A DNA stretch of 64,000 bases from Deinococcus sp. JMULE3 (lineage in GTDB: Bacteria; Deinococcota; Deinococci; Deinococcales; Deinococcaceae). Shown here piece by piece: positions 56,499 through 64,000 of the stretch. A program made the translations under genes and the position numbers. Below the pieces are notes generated by a model that saw only the letters and a list, made by a program, of their open reading frames with translations, had not been told where the DNA came from and did no database searches. Positions within the stretch are counted from its first letter, which is position 1. The number at the start of each line of letters is the position of its first letter. The DNA lies in contig NZ_SGWE01000004.1 in assembly GCF_013337115.1 (NCBI RefSeq), positions 1,872,501 to 1,936,500 of the forward strand. The letters are read 5' to 3'.

Positions 56499-56702
56499 AT
56501 GGACCTGAACTCCTGGACGCCGGACGACAACGCTCGCCGCTTCGCCACGCTGATTGCCACGGCGTCTGCCGTGTTCACCTTCCTGGCCCTGTGGCTCGGT
56601 ACTGGCTGGAACCCCCTGCTGGCCCTGCTGCTCGCCGCCGTGGACGCCGTGATCGTGTGGCTGGTGGCCCGCGCGGCCCTGCGCGTGTACTTCCGCCGCT
56701 GA
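56499..56702 (+). CDS. Small two-helix membrane protein
   Basis: 67 residues (MDLNSWTPDDNARRFATLIA). Two hydrophobic segments (about 17-33 and 40-57) and a basic C-terminus (LRVYFRR). No family recognised and no clear Shine-Dalgarno or TANNNT box upstream. Supported by codon composition and hydrophobic pattern only. Confidence 0.5.
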   Translation: MDLNSWTPDDNARRFATLIATASAVFTFLALWLGTGWNPLLALLLAAVDAVIVWLVARAALRVYFRR

Positions 56703-56863
56703 AGCCCCACGCAGCATGAACGCCCGCGCAACGCCCGGCCCGCGCTGACGGGTGGTACACTCGGGGGCACGCCCGCACACGCCCCGGCCTCCGGGAGCCC
56801 GTGCCCCGGCCGCGCAAACGCGCGCGCACAGGTGGCGGCGGCAGGAATCAAAGGAGAAAACCC

Positions 56864-57646
<783 letters not shown>

Positions 57647-57672
57647 CACAGACGAGTAACACCTACTGACAG

Positions 57673-57703
57673 AAGGGCCGGGCCACAGCGTCCGGCCCTT
57701 TCT
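57673..57703 (+). terminator. Terminator of the RGG-protein gene
   Basis: AAGGGCCGG (57673-57681) pairs with CCGGCCCTT (57692-57700), followed by tctcattt. Confidence 0.8.
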
Positions 57704-57829
57704 CATTTCCCCGGAACTCAGCCGGTCACGGTGCGGTCACTGCCCGTTTCGGACACTCCAGTCACCTTCAGCGCGCGGGCGGGCACCATTCCCTCCGCCC
57801 GGCCGCCCTGGGGGCATGGAGGGAAGACC

Positions 57830-59704
57830 ATGACCATGAATGCCCGGATGCCCGCCCTGTTGCTGCTGACCCTGACCCTCGCCGCCTGTGGTGGTGGGGG
57901 CGGGACGCCCGAACCCGTCGGCACGCCCGTCACCAACCTCGCGGACAGCGGCGCCGGCAGCCTGCGGGACACGCTGGCCGCCGCCAAGAGTGGCGACACG
58001 CTGCGCCTGACCGGCACCGGCACCCTGACCCTCGCCAGCCCACTGAACATCGACAAGAACGTGACGATCATCGCCACGGGCGTGACCATCGACGCCGCCG
58101 GAAAAGGCCGCGCACTGGACATCGCCAAGGGCGCCACCGTCACCATGCAGGGCGGGACGCTCAAGGGTGGTACTGGGGCGACGGTGGCATTGTCCATTTT
58201 TGAACTCCCAGACAGTGGATCGACCGTCGCCACCTGGGGCGGCAACCTGATGAATCAGGGGAACCTCACACTGGATTCAGTGACGGTGCAGGACGGGCAG
58301 GCCAACAACGGTGGGGCGATCTTCAACACGCCGGGCGCGACCCTCACGTTGAAGAACGTGACGGTGACGGGCAACCGCGCGACCCTGCCTGCAGCAACGA
58401 TCGAGAATGAGACTGTGGGCTCGGGTGGCGCGATTGCCAACCGCGGCACGCTGACCGTCGAGAGCGGAAGCTTCAGGAACAACAGTTCTGCGTCGCATGC
58501 CGGTGTCATCCGGCACACCACCGGCACGCTCACCATCAAGGGAGGCACCTTCGACACGAACAGCTGCACCCTTCAGGGCTGTGGCGGAGGGGTGATCGCC
58601 GCCTTCGGAACAGGCGAGACGCTCATCACCGGAGGCACATTCACCGGAAACTCCACAGCCAGTGATGGTGGCGGCGGCGTGATCCTGCAGGCCCAGTCCT
58701 CCAAGGTGACCGTCGCAGGGGGCACGTTCACCGGCAATACCGCCACATTTGGCGGCGTCTACGATCAGTTCCGCGGGGGCACGCTGACCATCTCTGGCGG
58801 TACGTTCGAAAAGAACACCGCGACTAGGTACGGCGGGGCCCTTCAGATTGACAGTAACAGTGCTGGATTCAGCATGACCGGCGGCATCATGCGTGGCAAT
58901 ACTGCTGGACTCGCAGGTGGCGGCATCAACAGTGATTCGCCCATGTCCCTGACGGGTGGCGTGATCGAGGACAACACCACGCCGGGTGTCGGGGGTGGCA
59001 TCGCCACGTACGCGCAGTCCGGCACGCAGCCCACGGTCACGCTGGGCGGCACGCTGGTCATCCGGAACAACCGCGCGGACCGTGGTGGGGGGGTGTCGAT
59101 CGGCTCGGCGGAGCAGGGCGTCGGCACGCATGTCATTCAGGGAGCCACCATTCAGGGGAACACGGCGCAGACGGCTGGCGGTGGCGTGGCGGTGTGGACC
59201 GGCTCGGCGCTGAAGCTGGTGAGCGGCTCGATCACGGGGAATACCGTCGTCACGACGGGCGGTGGGATCGTGGTGGCAGACAAGGGCCGGGTCGAGATGA
59301 CCGGTGGCAGCATCACGGGAAATACCGTCACGAGCCGCACGGAGGGTCAGGGTGGTGGCGGTGGCATCCGCCTGTATGCCGGGGCCAGCGTGACCGCCAG
59401 TGGGGGCACGATCAGCAACAACACGGCGTGGTTCGGCGGGGGTGTGGAGACCAATGGGGCTTACCAAACTTCCCCGACGTCCACGTTCGTGCTGTCCGGC
59501 GCGACGGTCAGCGGGAACCGGGCCGATGGTCGTGATGGCGGTGGGTTCTGGAACGACGGGAAGCTGACGATTCAGAGTGGCAGCGTGACGGGCAACTCGG
59601 CCCGGAATGGCGGCGGCGTGTTCAACACGCGGGTCGGTGTGTACGCCCAGCCGGGTGGGAGTGTGTCGGGCAACAACCCGGACAACGTGTTCAACTCGCA
59701 GTGA
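57830..59704 (+). CDS. Lipoprotein with right-handed parallel beta-helix (Chlam_PMP-like repeats)
   Basis: 624 residues. Lipoprotein signal peptide ending LTLAAC, then a Gly-rich linker. Many repeats of GG(A/V)I..., (T/S)GGTFTGN(T/S)A and G(S/T)ITGNT make up a parallel beta-helix of the pectate-lyase/PMP type, from about residue 30 to the end (SGNNPDNVFNSQ). Starts with NLADSGAGSLRDTLAAAKSGDT, a common cap of such helices. No catalytic motif is recognised; a surface adhesin or structural role is likely. GGAGGG lies 6 nt before ATG 57830. Confidence 0.85.
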   Translation: MTMNARMPALLLLTLTLAACGGGGGTPEPVGTPVTNLADSGAGSLRDTLAAAKSGDTLRLTGTGTLTLASPLNIDKNVTIIATGVTIDAAGKGRALDIAKGATVTMQGGTLKGGTGATVALSIFELPDSGSTVATWGGNLMNQGNLTLDSVTVQDGQANNGGAIFNTPGATLTLKNVTVTGNRATLPAATIENETVGSGGAIANRGTLTVESGSFRNNSSASHAGVIRHTTGTLTIKGGTFDTNSCTLQGCGGGVIAAFGTGETLITGGTFTGNSTASDGGGGVILQAQSSKVTVAGGTFTGNTATFGGVYDQFRGGTLTISGGTFEKNTATRYGGALQIDSNSAGFSMTGGIMRGNTAGLAGGGINSDSPMSLTGGVIEDNTTPGVGGGIATYAQSGTQPTVTLGGTLVIRNNRADRGGGVSIGSAEQGVGTHVIQGATIQGNTAQTAGGGVAVWTGSALKLVSGSITGNTVVTTGGGIVVADKGRVEMTGGSITGNTVTSRTEGQGGGGGIRLYAGASVTASGGTISNNTAWFGGGVETNGAYQTSPTSTFVLSGATVSGNRADGRDGGGFWNDGKLTIQSGSVTGNSARNGGGVFNTRVGVYAQPGGSVSGNNPDNVFNSQ

Positions 59705-59715
59705 AGGCATGACGT

Positions 59716-59746
59716 GGGGCGGAGGTTCACGGCGAACCTCCGCCCC
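59716..59746. terminator. Terminator between convergent beta-helix and S9 peptidase genes
   Basis: Perfect 13-bp stem GGGGCGGAGGTTC/GAACCTCCGCCCC (59716-59728 with 59734-59746) with a 5-nt loop. T-tract weak on both strands. Confidence 0.75.
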
Positions 59747-59761
59747 GCTCTGCTGGCTGGG

Positions 59762-61756
59762 TCAGGCGGTGGCGGTTTCAGCGGGTGTGGTGCTGGGCGC
59801 GAGGTGCCGGTCGAGCCAGCCCAGGTATTCGGTCAGGCGGGTGAGGCGGCGGTCCGGGCGGCCGGAGCGGGACAGTTCGTGGTCCTCGCCGGGGAAGCGG
59901 ACGAAGCGCACTGGCACGCTGTGGAGGGTGAGGGCGGCGTACCACTGCTCGGCCTGCTCGATGGGGCAGCGGTGGTCGAGGACCGAGTGGACGATCAGGG
60001 TGGGGGTCCGGACGTTCTCGACGTACTGGAGGGGGCTCATGTCCCAGAGCTTGAGGGCGTCTGCGCGGCGGTGGAAGTTCAGGCCGAGTTCGTCGTCCCA
60101 GAAGCGCAGGCCGATGTCGCTGGTGCCGCCGAATGAGAGCAGGTTGCAGATGCTGCGGTCGGTGATGGCGGCGTGGAAGCGGGTGGTGTGCGAGGTGAGC
60201 CAGTTGGTCATGAAGCCGCCGTAGCTGCCGCCCATGACGGCGGTGCGCGTGCGGTCCAGGCGGGGGTGGGTGTCCAGGCAGGCGTCGAAGAAGGCCAGCA
60301 GGTCGTCGGCGTCGACGGTGCCCCAGCGGCCGTGGATGGCGTCCACCCAGGCCTGCCCGTAACCGACGCTGCCGCGCGGGTTGCTGTAGCACACGGCCTG
60401 ACCGCGCGCGGCGTACAGCTGGAATTCGTGCGTGAAGGCGTGCCCGTAGTCGGTGTGCGGGCCACCGTGGATGCTGAGGATCGCGGGGACGGGCCCTGCG
60501 CCGTCGGGGAGGATGATCCAGCCTTCGCCCTCGCCGAGTTCGGTGGGGAAGGTCACGCGCACGGGGGTGCGGGGCGTGAAGGGGAGGTTCGCGTGCAGGT
60601 CCGTGACCGGCTGGCCGTTCAGGATCACCTCGGGGAACTGGTCGGCCCGTTCGCGGATCAGGGCGAGGCCGCCGCCGCGCGCCGTGAAGGCTGGGACGAC
60701 GCCCTGCGGGTCGTGGGTGTGGGCCTGCACCGAACCGGACTGCCCGTCGGCGGCGAGGGTGGCGGTGAACAGGCCGCAGCTGCCGCGCACGGTGCTGCTG
60801 AACAGCAGGGTGCGGTCGTCCAGCCACGCGGGTTTGTCGGGCATGGCGCCCACGTGGCAGTCGCCGCCCACGCCGTTCCCGACCGGGTGGTCATGCCCGG
60901 CGTCCAGCCGCACCGGGGCGGCGTCGCCGGTCAGGGGCAGGAGGTACAGGTGGGTGTGCTCGGTGTTGCCCTGCCCGGCGGGGCGGCCCACCAGCGCGAA
61001 GTGCTGCCCGTCCGGGTGGGGGATGACGGCGCTGACGGCGGACGCCCAGCGGGTGACCTGCCGGGGCGTGCCGTGCAGGGACAGGTGCCAGACCTCCTGC
61101 TGCCAGTGCGCGCCGCTCAGTTCGTCGGTCGCGGCGATGAACAGCACGCCGCTGCTGTCGGGCAGCCAGGTCACGCCGCCCAGTTCGACCTCTGGCGTGT
61201 GCCACTCGCGCAGCTCGCCGCTGGGGACGTGCAGGCGGTAGAGGCGCGCGGCGCGCTCGGGCAGCCAGTCGCGGCCGTTGAAGCGGTAGCGGGGCCTGGT
61301 GATGATGCGGGCCTCGCCTCGCTCGTCGCGCTTGTCCTCGTCGTCGGCGGTGGTCATGAACGCCACGTACTGCCCGTCCGGGCTCCACTGGATGTCCGAG
61401 ACGCCGTTCCGGAAGCGGGTCATGACCTGCGCCTCGCCGCCCGCGAGGGGCAGCAGGTGCAGCTGCGCGCCCTCGCCAGCCTTGCGGGTGAAGGCCAGGG
61501 TCTGCCCGTCCGGGGACCAGCGGGGGCTGCCGTCACGGCCCTCGCCGCGCGTCAGGACGCGCTTTCCCTGCGCGTCCGCCAGCCAGATCTGCGACTTGTA
61601 GCGGGGTTTGGCGTACGCCGCGTCGGGCTTGTGCGGGTCGTCCTCCTCGATGCGGGTCAGGACGAACGCGGCGCGCTTGCCGTCCGGGCTGACCTGCGGG
61701 TCGGAAGGGAACACCAGGGGCAGCAGGCTGTCAGGCCCAGGGATGGGTTGGGTCAT
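59762..61756 (-). CDS. Prolyl oligopeptidase-family serine peptidase (S9C, acylaminoacyl-peptidase type)
   Basis: 664 residues without signal peptide. The N-terminal beta-propeller has repeated WSPDG blades (SPRWSPDGQTLAFTR, IQWSPDGQYVAF). The C-terminal alpha/beta hydrolase has SIHGGPHTDYGHAF, the nucleophile Ser in MGGSYGGFMTNW, Asp in VLDHRCPIEQAEQ and His in FPGEDHELSRSG. Cleaves short peptides or N-acyl amino acids in the cytoplasm. ATG 61756 has a GGAG just upstream. Confidence 0.93.
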   Translation of the reverse strand: MTQPIPGPDSLLPLVFPSDPQVSPDGKRAAFVLTRIEEDDPHKPDAAYAKPRYKSQIWLADAQGKRVLTRGEGRDGSPRWSPDGQTLAFTRKAGEGAQLHLLPLAGGEAQVMTRFRNGVSDIQWSPDGQYVAFMTTADDEDKRDERGEARIITRPRYRFNGRDWLPERAARLYRLHVPSGELREWHTPEVELGGVTWLPDSSGVLFIAATDELSGAHWQQEVWHLSLHGTPRQVTRWASAVSAVIPHPDGQHFALVGRPAGQGNTEHTHLYLLPLTGDAAPVRLDAGHDHPVGNGVGGDCHVGAMPDKPAWLDDRTLLFSSTVRGSCGLFTATLAADGQSGSVQAHTHDPQGVVPAFTARGGGLALIRERADQFPEVILNGQPVTDLHANLPFTPRTPVRVTFPTELGEGEGWIILPDGAGPVPAILSIHGGPHTDYGHAFTHEFQLYAARGQAVCYSNPRGSVGYGQAWVDAIHGRWGTVDADDLLAFFDACLDTHPRLDRTRTAVMGGSYGGFMTNWLTSHTTRFHAAITDRSICNLLSFGGTSDIGLRFWDDELGLNFHRRADALKLWDMSPLQYVENVRTPTLIVHSVLDHRCPIEQAEQWYAALTLHSVPVRFVRFPGEDHELSRSGRPDRRLTRLTEYLGWLDRHLAPSTTPAETATA

Positions 61757-62101
61757 GCTCCACAGTCAAGCACGGCGATCCGCCTGTCGCGTGACGGACA
61801 GCGGATCATCCCTCGTGGAAGCGCTCCCGAAATGCCGTCCTGGTGGGAGTCCAGGCGATTCCAGAGCTTCATGATCACTGGCTAAAGGGAAAGTGGAACG
61901 CCTCTCTCTATTTCCAAACGCTCTTTTCGTACGCTGATCCTACCCGGCCCCCACAGGCCCCTGTTCCTGGCGCCAGCGCACACTCCGCTGACGGACGGAA
62001 CCCATGATGCCCCCGTCTCGACTCAACTCAGCCTTTCTCATTCCCTTCCGGCCCCGTCAATCCGAACTGGCGCCCGCCACCCCATCATCCCTGGAGGTCT
62101 T
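61757..62101. other. 345-bp intergenic region, no gene supported
   Basis: Between the divergent S9 peptidase and the 63-aa gene. It contains an AT-richer stretch (about 61890-61950) that could hold promoters, and TGGAAGCGCTCCCG (61816-61829), an imperfect palindrome resembling LacI-family operators. I cannot support any of these firmly. Confidence 0.35.
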
Positions 62102-62293
62102 ATGCAAGAACTGTCCTGCACCTGGGTTCCCGGCACCTTTGACGTCGTCCGACTCAAGATCGCCGGTCGCACCATCGAGATGACCAGCACCCGACTCGCC
62201 CGCCTGTTCGGCAAGCAGGCCGTTCACGACCTGTACCTCAAGGGCAGCGCCAAACTGAAACTCGACCCCCAGCAGGTCGCCCTGCTCAGCTGA
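62102..62293 (+). CDS. Small protein of unknown function (63 aa)
   Basis: 63 residues (starts MQELSCTWVPGTFDVVRLKI), alpha+beta in appearance with TSTRLARLFGKQAVHDLYLK. No family recognised. GGAGGT (62093-62098) lies just before ATG 62102 and a terminator follows, which supports expression as a single gene. Confidence 0.65.
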   Translation: MQELSCTWVPGTFDVVRLKIAGRTIEMTSTRLARLFGKQAVHDLYLKGSAKLKLDPQQVALLS

Positions 62294-62307
62294 AATCCCC
62301 TACACGC

Positions 62308-62340
62308 TCAGGCCCCCTCACATGAGTGGGGCCTGACTGT
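62308..62340 (+). terminator. Terminator of the 63-aa gene
   Basis: TCAGGCCCC (62308-62316) pairs with GGGGCCTGA (62328-62336), then ctgttg. Confidence 0.7.
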
Positions 62341-62382
62341 TGTGCCGGGCGCCCCTTCACGCGCGGGCGGTAGCATTCCCGC

Positions 62383-63495
62383 ATGACCACCCCGGCAGAC
62401 GTGGACCTCCAGGCGCTGATCGCCGACCTGAAGATCCTGACCGATCTCGAATCTCCCTCGACCGACCCGGCCGCTATTCAGCACGTCATGGACGTCATCG
62501 AAGGCTGGGCGCGCGACCTGGGCGCCGAGACGCACGCGCTGGGCGGCGGCACCCGCGTGTTCCACCTCGGCGTGCAGCCCGGCAGGGCCGACCGGCCCGT
62601 GCTGATCCTCACGCACGCCGACACCGTCTGGCCGCACGACACGCTGGAGCACATGCCCTGGCGCGTGGACGGCGACCGCCTGCACGGCCCCGGCACGTAC
62701 GACATGAAAGCCGGCATCGTCGGCCTGTTCCACGCCCTGCGCGCCCTGCAGGGCCAGTGGCCGCGCGGCGGCGTGACCATCCTGCTGTCCCCCGACGAGG
62801 AGATTGGCAGCCCCAGCAGCCGCGACCACATCGAACGCGCCGCGCACGCCGCCCGCGTGGCGCTGGTCGTCGAGCCGCCCGTCGCCGACACGCACGCCCT
62901 CAAGACCGGCCGCAAGGGCACCGGCAGTTACCTTCTGACCTTCACCGGCGTCGCCAGCCACGCCGGAAACAAACCCGAAGAAGGCGCCAGTGCCGTCACG
63001 GCCGCCGCGCAGGCCACCCTGGACCTCCAGGCCCTCGCCCGCCCGGACCTGGGCACCACGGTCAGCGTCGGCCTGATCCGTGGCGGCAGCGCCGTGAACG
63101 TCATCCCCGCCCACGCCACCCTGGAGATCGACCTGCGCGTCAGCACCCTCGCGGAAGCAGACCGGGTGGACGCCGCCGTGCGCGCCTGGACGCCCCACGA
63201 CCCCCGCGTGACCGTGCAGGTCACGGGCGGCCTGAACCGCCCCCCGTTCGAGCAGAGCGCAGGCACCCTGGCCCTCTTCGAACAGGCCCGCGAGGTCGCC
63301 GGGGAACTGGGCTTCGACCTGACGCACGCCGTCGTGGGCGGCGGCAGCGACGGGAACTTCACGGCCCCGATCATCCCCACCCTGGACGGCCTGGGCGCCC
63401 CCGGCGACGGCGCGCACGCCCAGCACGAACACGTCCGCCTGGACCGCTGGCCCGACCACGTCCGCCTGCTGACCGAACTCCTGCGCCGCGTCTAG
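62383..63495 (+). CDS. M20-family metallopeptidase (CPG2/ArgE/DapE type)
   Basis: 370 residues. Zinc motifs LILTHADTVWPHDT, GPGTYDMKAGIVGL, LLSPDEEIGSPSSR and the final His region HAQHEHVRLDRW. The dimerisation domain shows GVASHAGNKPEEGASAV, typical of glutamate carboxypeptidase-like members. TAGCAT (62371-62376) lies 6 nt before ATG 62383, leaderless. Probably removes an amino acid from a small peptide or acyl derivative. Confidence 0.92.
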   Translation: MTTPADVDLQALIADLKILTDLESPSTDPAAIQHVMDVIEGWARDLGAETHALGGGTRVFHLGVQPGRADRPVLILTHADTVWPHDTLEHMPWRVDGDRLHGPGTYDMKAGIVGLFHALRALQGQWPRGGVTILLSPDEEIGSPSSRDHIERAAHAARVALVVEPPVADTHALKTGRKGTGSYLLTFTGVASHAGNKPEEGASAVTAAAQATLDLQALARPDLGTTVSVGLIRGGSAVNVIPAHATLEIDLRVSTLAEADRVDAAVRAWTPHDPRVTVQVTGGLNRPPFEQSAGTLALFEQAREVAGELGFDLTHAVVGGGSDGNFTAPIIPTLDGLGAPGDGAHAQHEHVRLDRWPDHVRLLTELLRRV

Positions 63496-63549
63496 GCGGG
63501 AACCTCGGGGCTGCGTCTGAACCGCGGCGCTGCCGGGGGGCACGCCTCG

Positions 63550-64000
63550 TCAGGACGCGGCGGCATTGGACGCGTCCAGTGCCTGCGGGGCCAGCGGGTG
63601 AGGCCGGTCCAGCAGCGCCCGGAACTCCGGCGCGGTCAGCGGCACCGACAGGCCGTGCCCCTGCCCCAGCGGGCAGTTCAGGTCCTGCAGGACCGCCAGG
63701 TGCGCCGCCGATTCCACGCCCTCGGCCGTCAGGTCCAGCGGCAGGTGCTGCGTCAGGCCCAGCACCGCGCGCAGCAGCGCCCGTGAGAACTGCCCCGCCT
63801 CGGCGTCCGGGAGGTCCACCGTGCACGAGCGGTCCAGTTTCACGCCCGTGATCGGCAGGGTCCGCAGCCGCGCCAGGTTCGAGTACCCGGACCCGAAATC
63901 ATCGATGCTCAGGCGCACGCCCAGGTCCCGCAACTCCAGCATGGTCCGCGCGGCCCGCTCGTCCTCGTACAGCGCGGCCGTCTCGGTCAACTCCAGTTCC
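63550..64000 (-). CDS. EAL-domain protein (cyclic di-GMP phosphodiesterase), C-terminal part
   Basis: The frame is open to the right edge (LELTETAALYEDE). EAL-domain blocks LSIDDFGSGYSNLARLRTLP, GVKLDRSCTVDL, LTAEGVESAAHLAVL and LNCPLGQGHGLSVPL are visible; the EAL motif itself is outside. The metal-binding DDFG is intact. It would degrade cyclic di-GMP. N-terminal domains cannot be seen. Confidence 0.9.
   Translation of the reverse strand, partial: ELELTETAALYEDERAARTMLELRDLGVRLSIDDFGSGYSNLARLRTLPITGVKLDRSCTVDLPDAEAGQFSRALLRAVLGLTQHLPLDLTAEGVESAAHLAVLQDLNCPLGQGHGLSVPLTAPEFRALLDRPHPLAPQALDASNAAAS

Noticed and set aside
61816..61829. TGGAAGCGCTCCCG as a LacI-family operator
   Set aside because: It resembles sites bound by CebR-type regulators, but it is imperfect, single, and next to a peptidase gene with no sugar genes nearby.

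Overview
The window is from a Deinococcus chromosome. The evidence is a ddrO gene (the XRE-type repressor of the Deinococcus radiation/desiccation response), an S-layer/outer-membrane beta-barrel protein of the SlpA type beside it, very GC-rich coding sequence, and many genes preceded by a TANNNT box only 6-7 nt before the start codon, the leaderless arrangement known from Deinococcus.

Layout. 0-7.2 kb: 3' end of slpA (frame broken by a 121-bp tandem duplication), ppaC, folC, an M32 carboxypeptidase, a small unknown gene divergent from ddrO, then ddrO. 7.2-9.9 kb: two small structured repeats, one nested inside the other, a repeat-rich membrane protein, and a chimeric scar joining the start of a sugar aminotransferase to the end of moaC. 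9.8-27.5 kb: a surface-polysaccharide locus. It has an initiating phosphoglycosyl transferase, an acetyltransferase, a BY-kinase/Wzz protein, glycosyltransferases, two polymerase/ligase-type membrane proteins, a Wzx flippase, an asparagine-synthase-like protein and a complete WbpA-WbpB-WbpE-WbpD-WbpI set predicted to make UDP-ManNAc(3NAc)A. The locus is a mosaic of AT-rich and GC-rich blocks. Three AT-rich genes carry four frameshifts, each explained by one missing A in a homopolymer.

27.7-43 kb: tRNA-Glu, lpdA, a CitA/DcuS-type two-component system divergent from dctA, a pseudouridine catabolism pair (psuK-like and psuG), a futalosine menaquinone operon (mqnE, an NTF2-like protein, and mqnA fused to an unknown N-terminal domain), a GAF-GGDEF protein, and a DUF3006 plus metallo-beta-lactamase pair. 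43-64 kb: a heterodimeric ABC exporter, an oxidoreductase, an MFS transporter with a GH1 protein lacking both catalytic glutamates, hemC, ansA, a zinc-ribbon coiled-coil protein, a second MFS transporter with nth, an SsuA/NMT1-like binding protein, an RGG-repeat protein, a beta-helix lipoprotein, an S9 peptidase, an M20 peptidase and the end of an EAL-domain gene.

The least ordinary content is a family of about 130-155 bp elements with inverted ends (7.3, 49.4, 55.1 and 56.3 kb, and a fragment at 31.9 kb). Their hairpin arms differ in sequence between copies but stay complementary. One copy sits inside another repeat whose uninterrupted version is also in this window. Another copy supplies the Shine-Dalgarno and the first base of the start codon of the GH1 pseudoenzyme.
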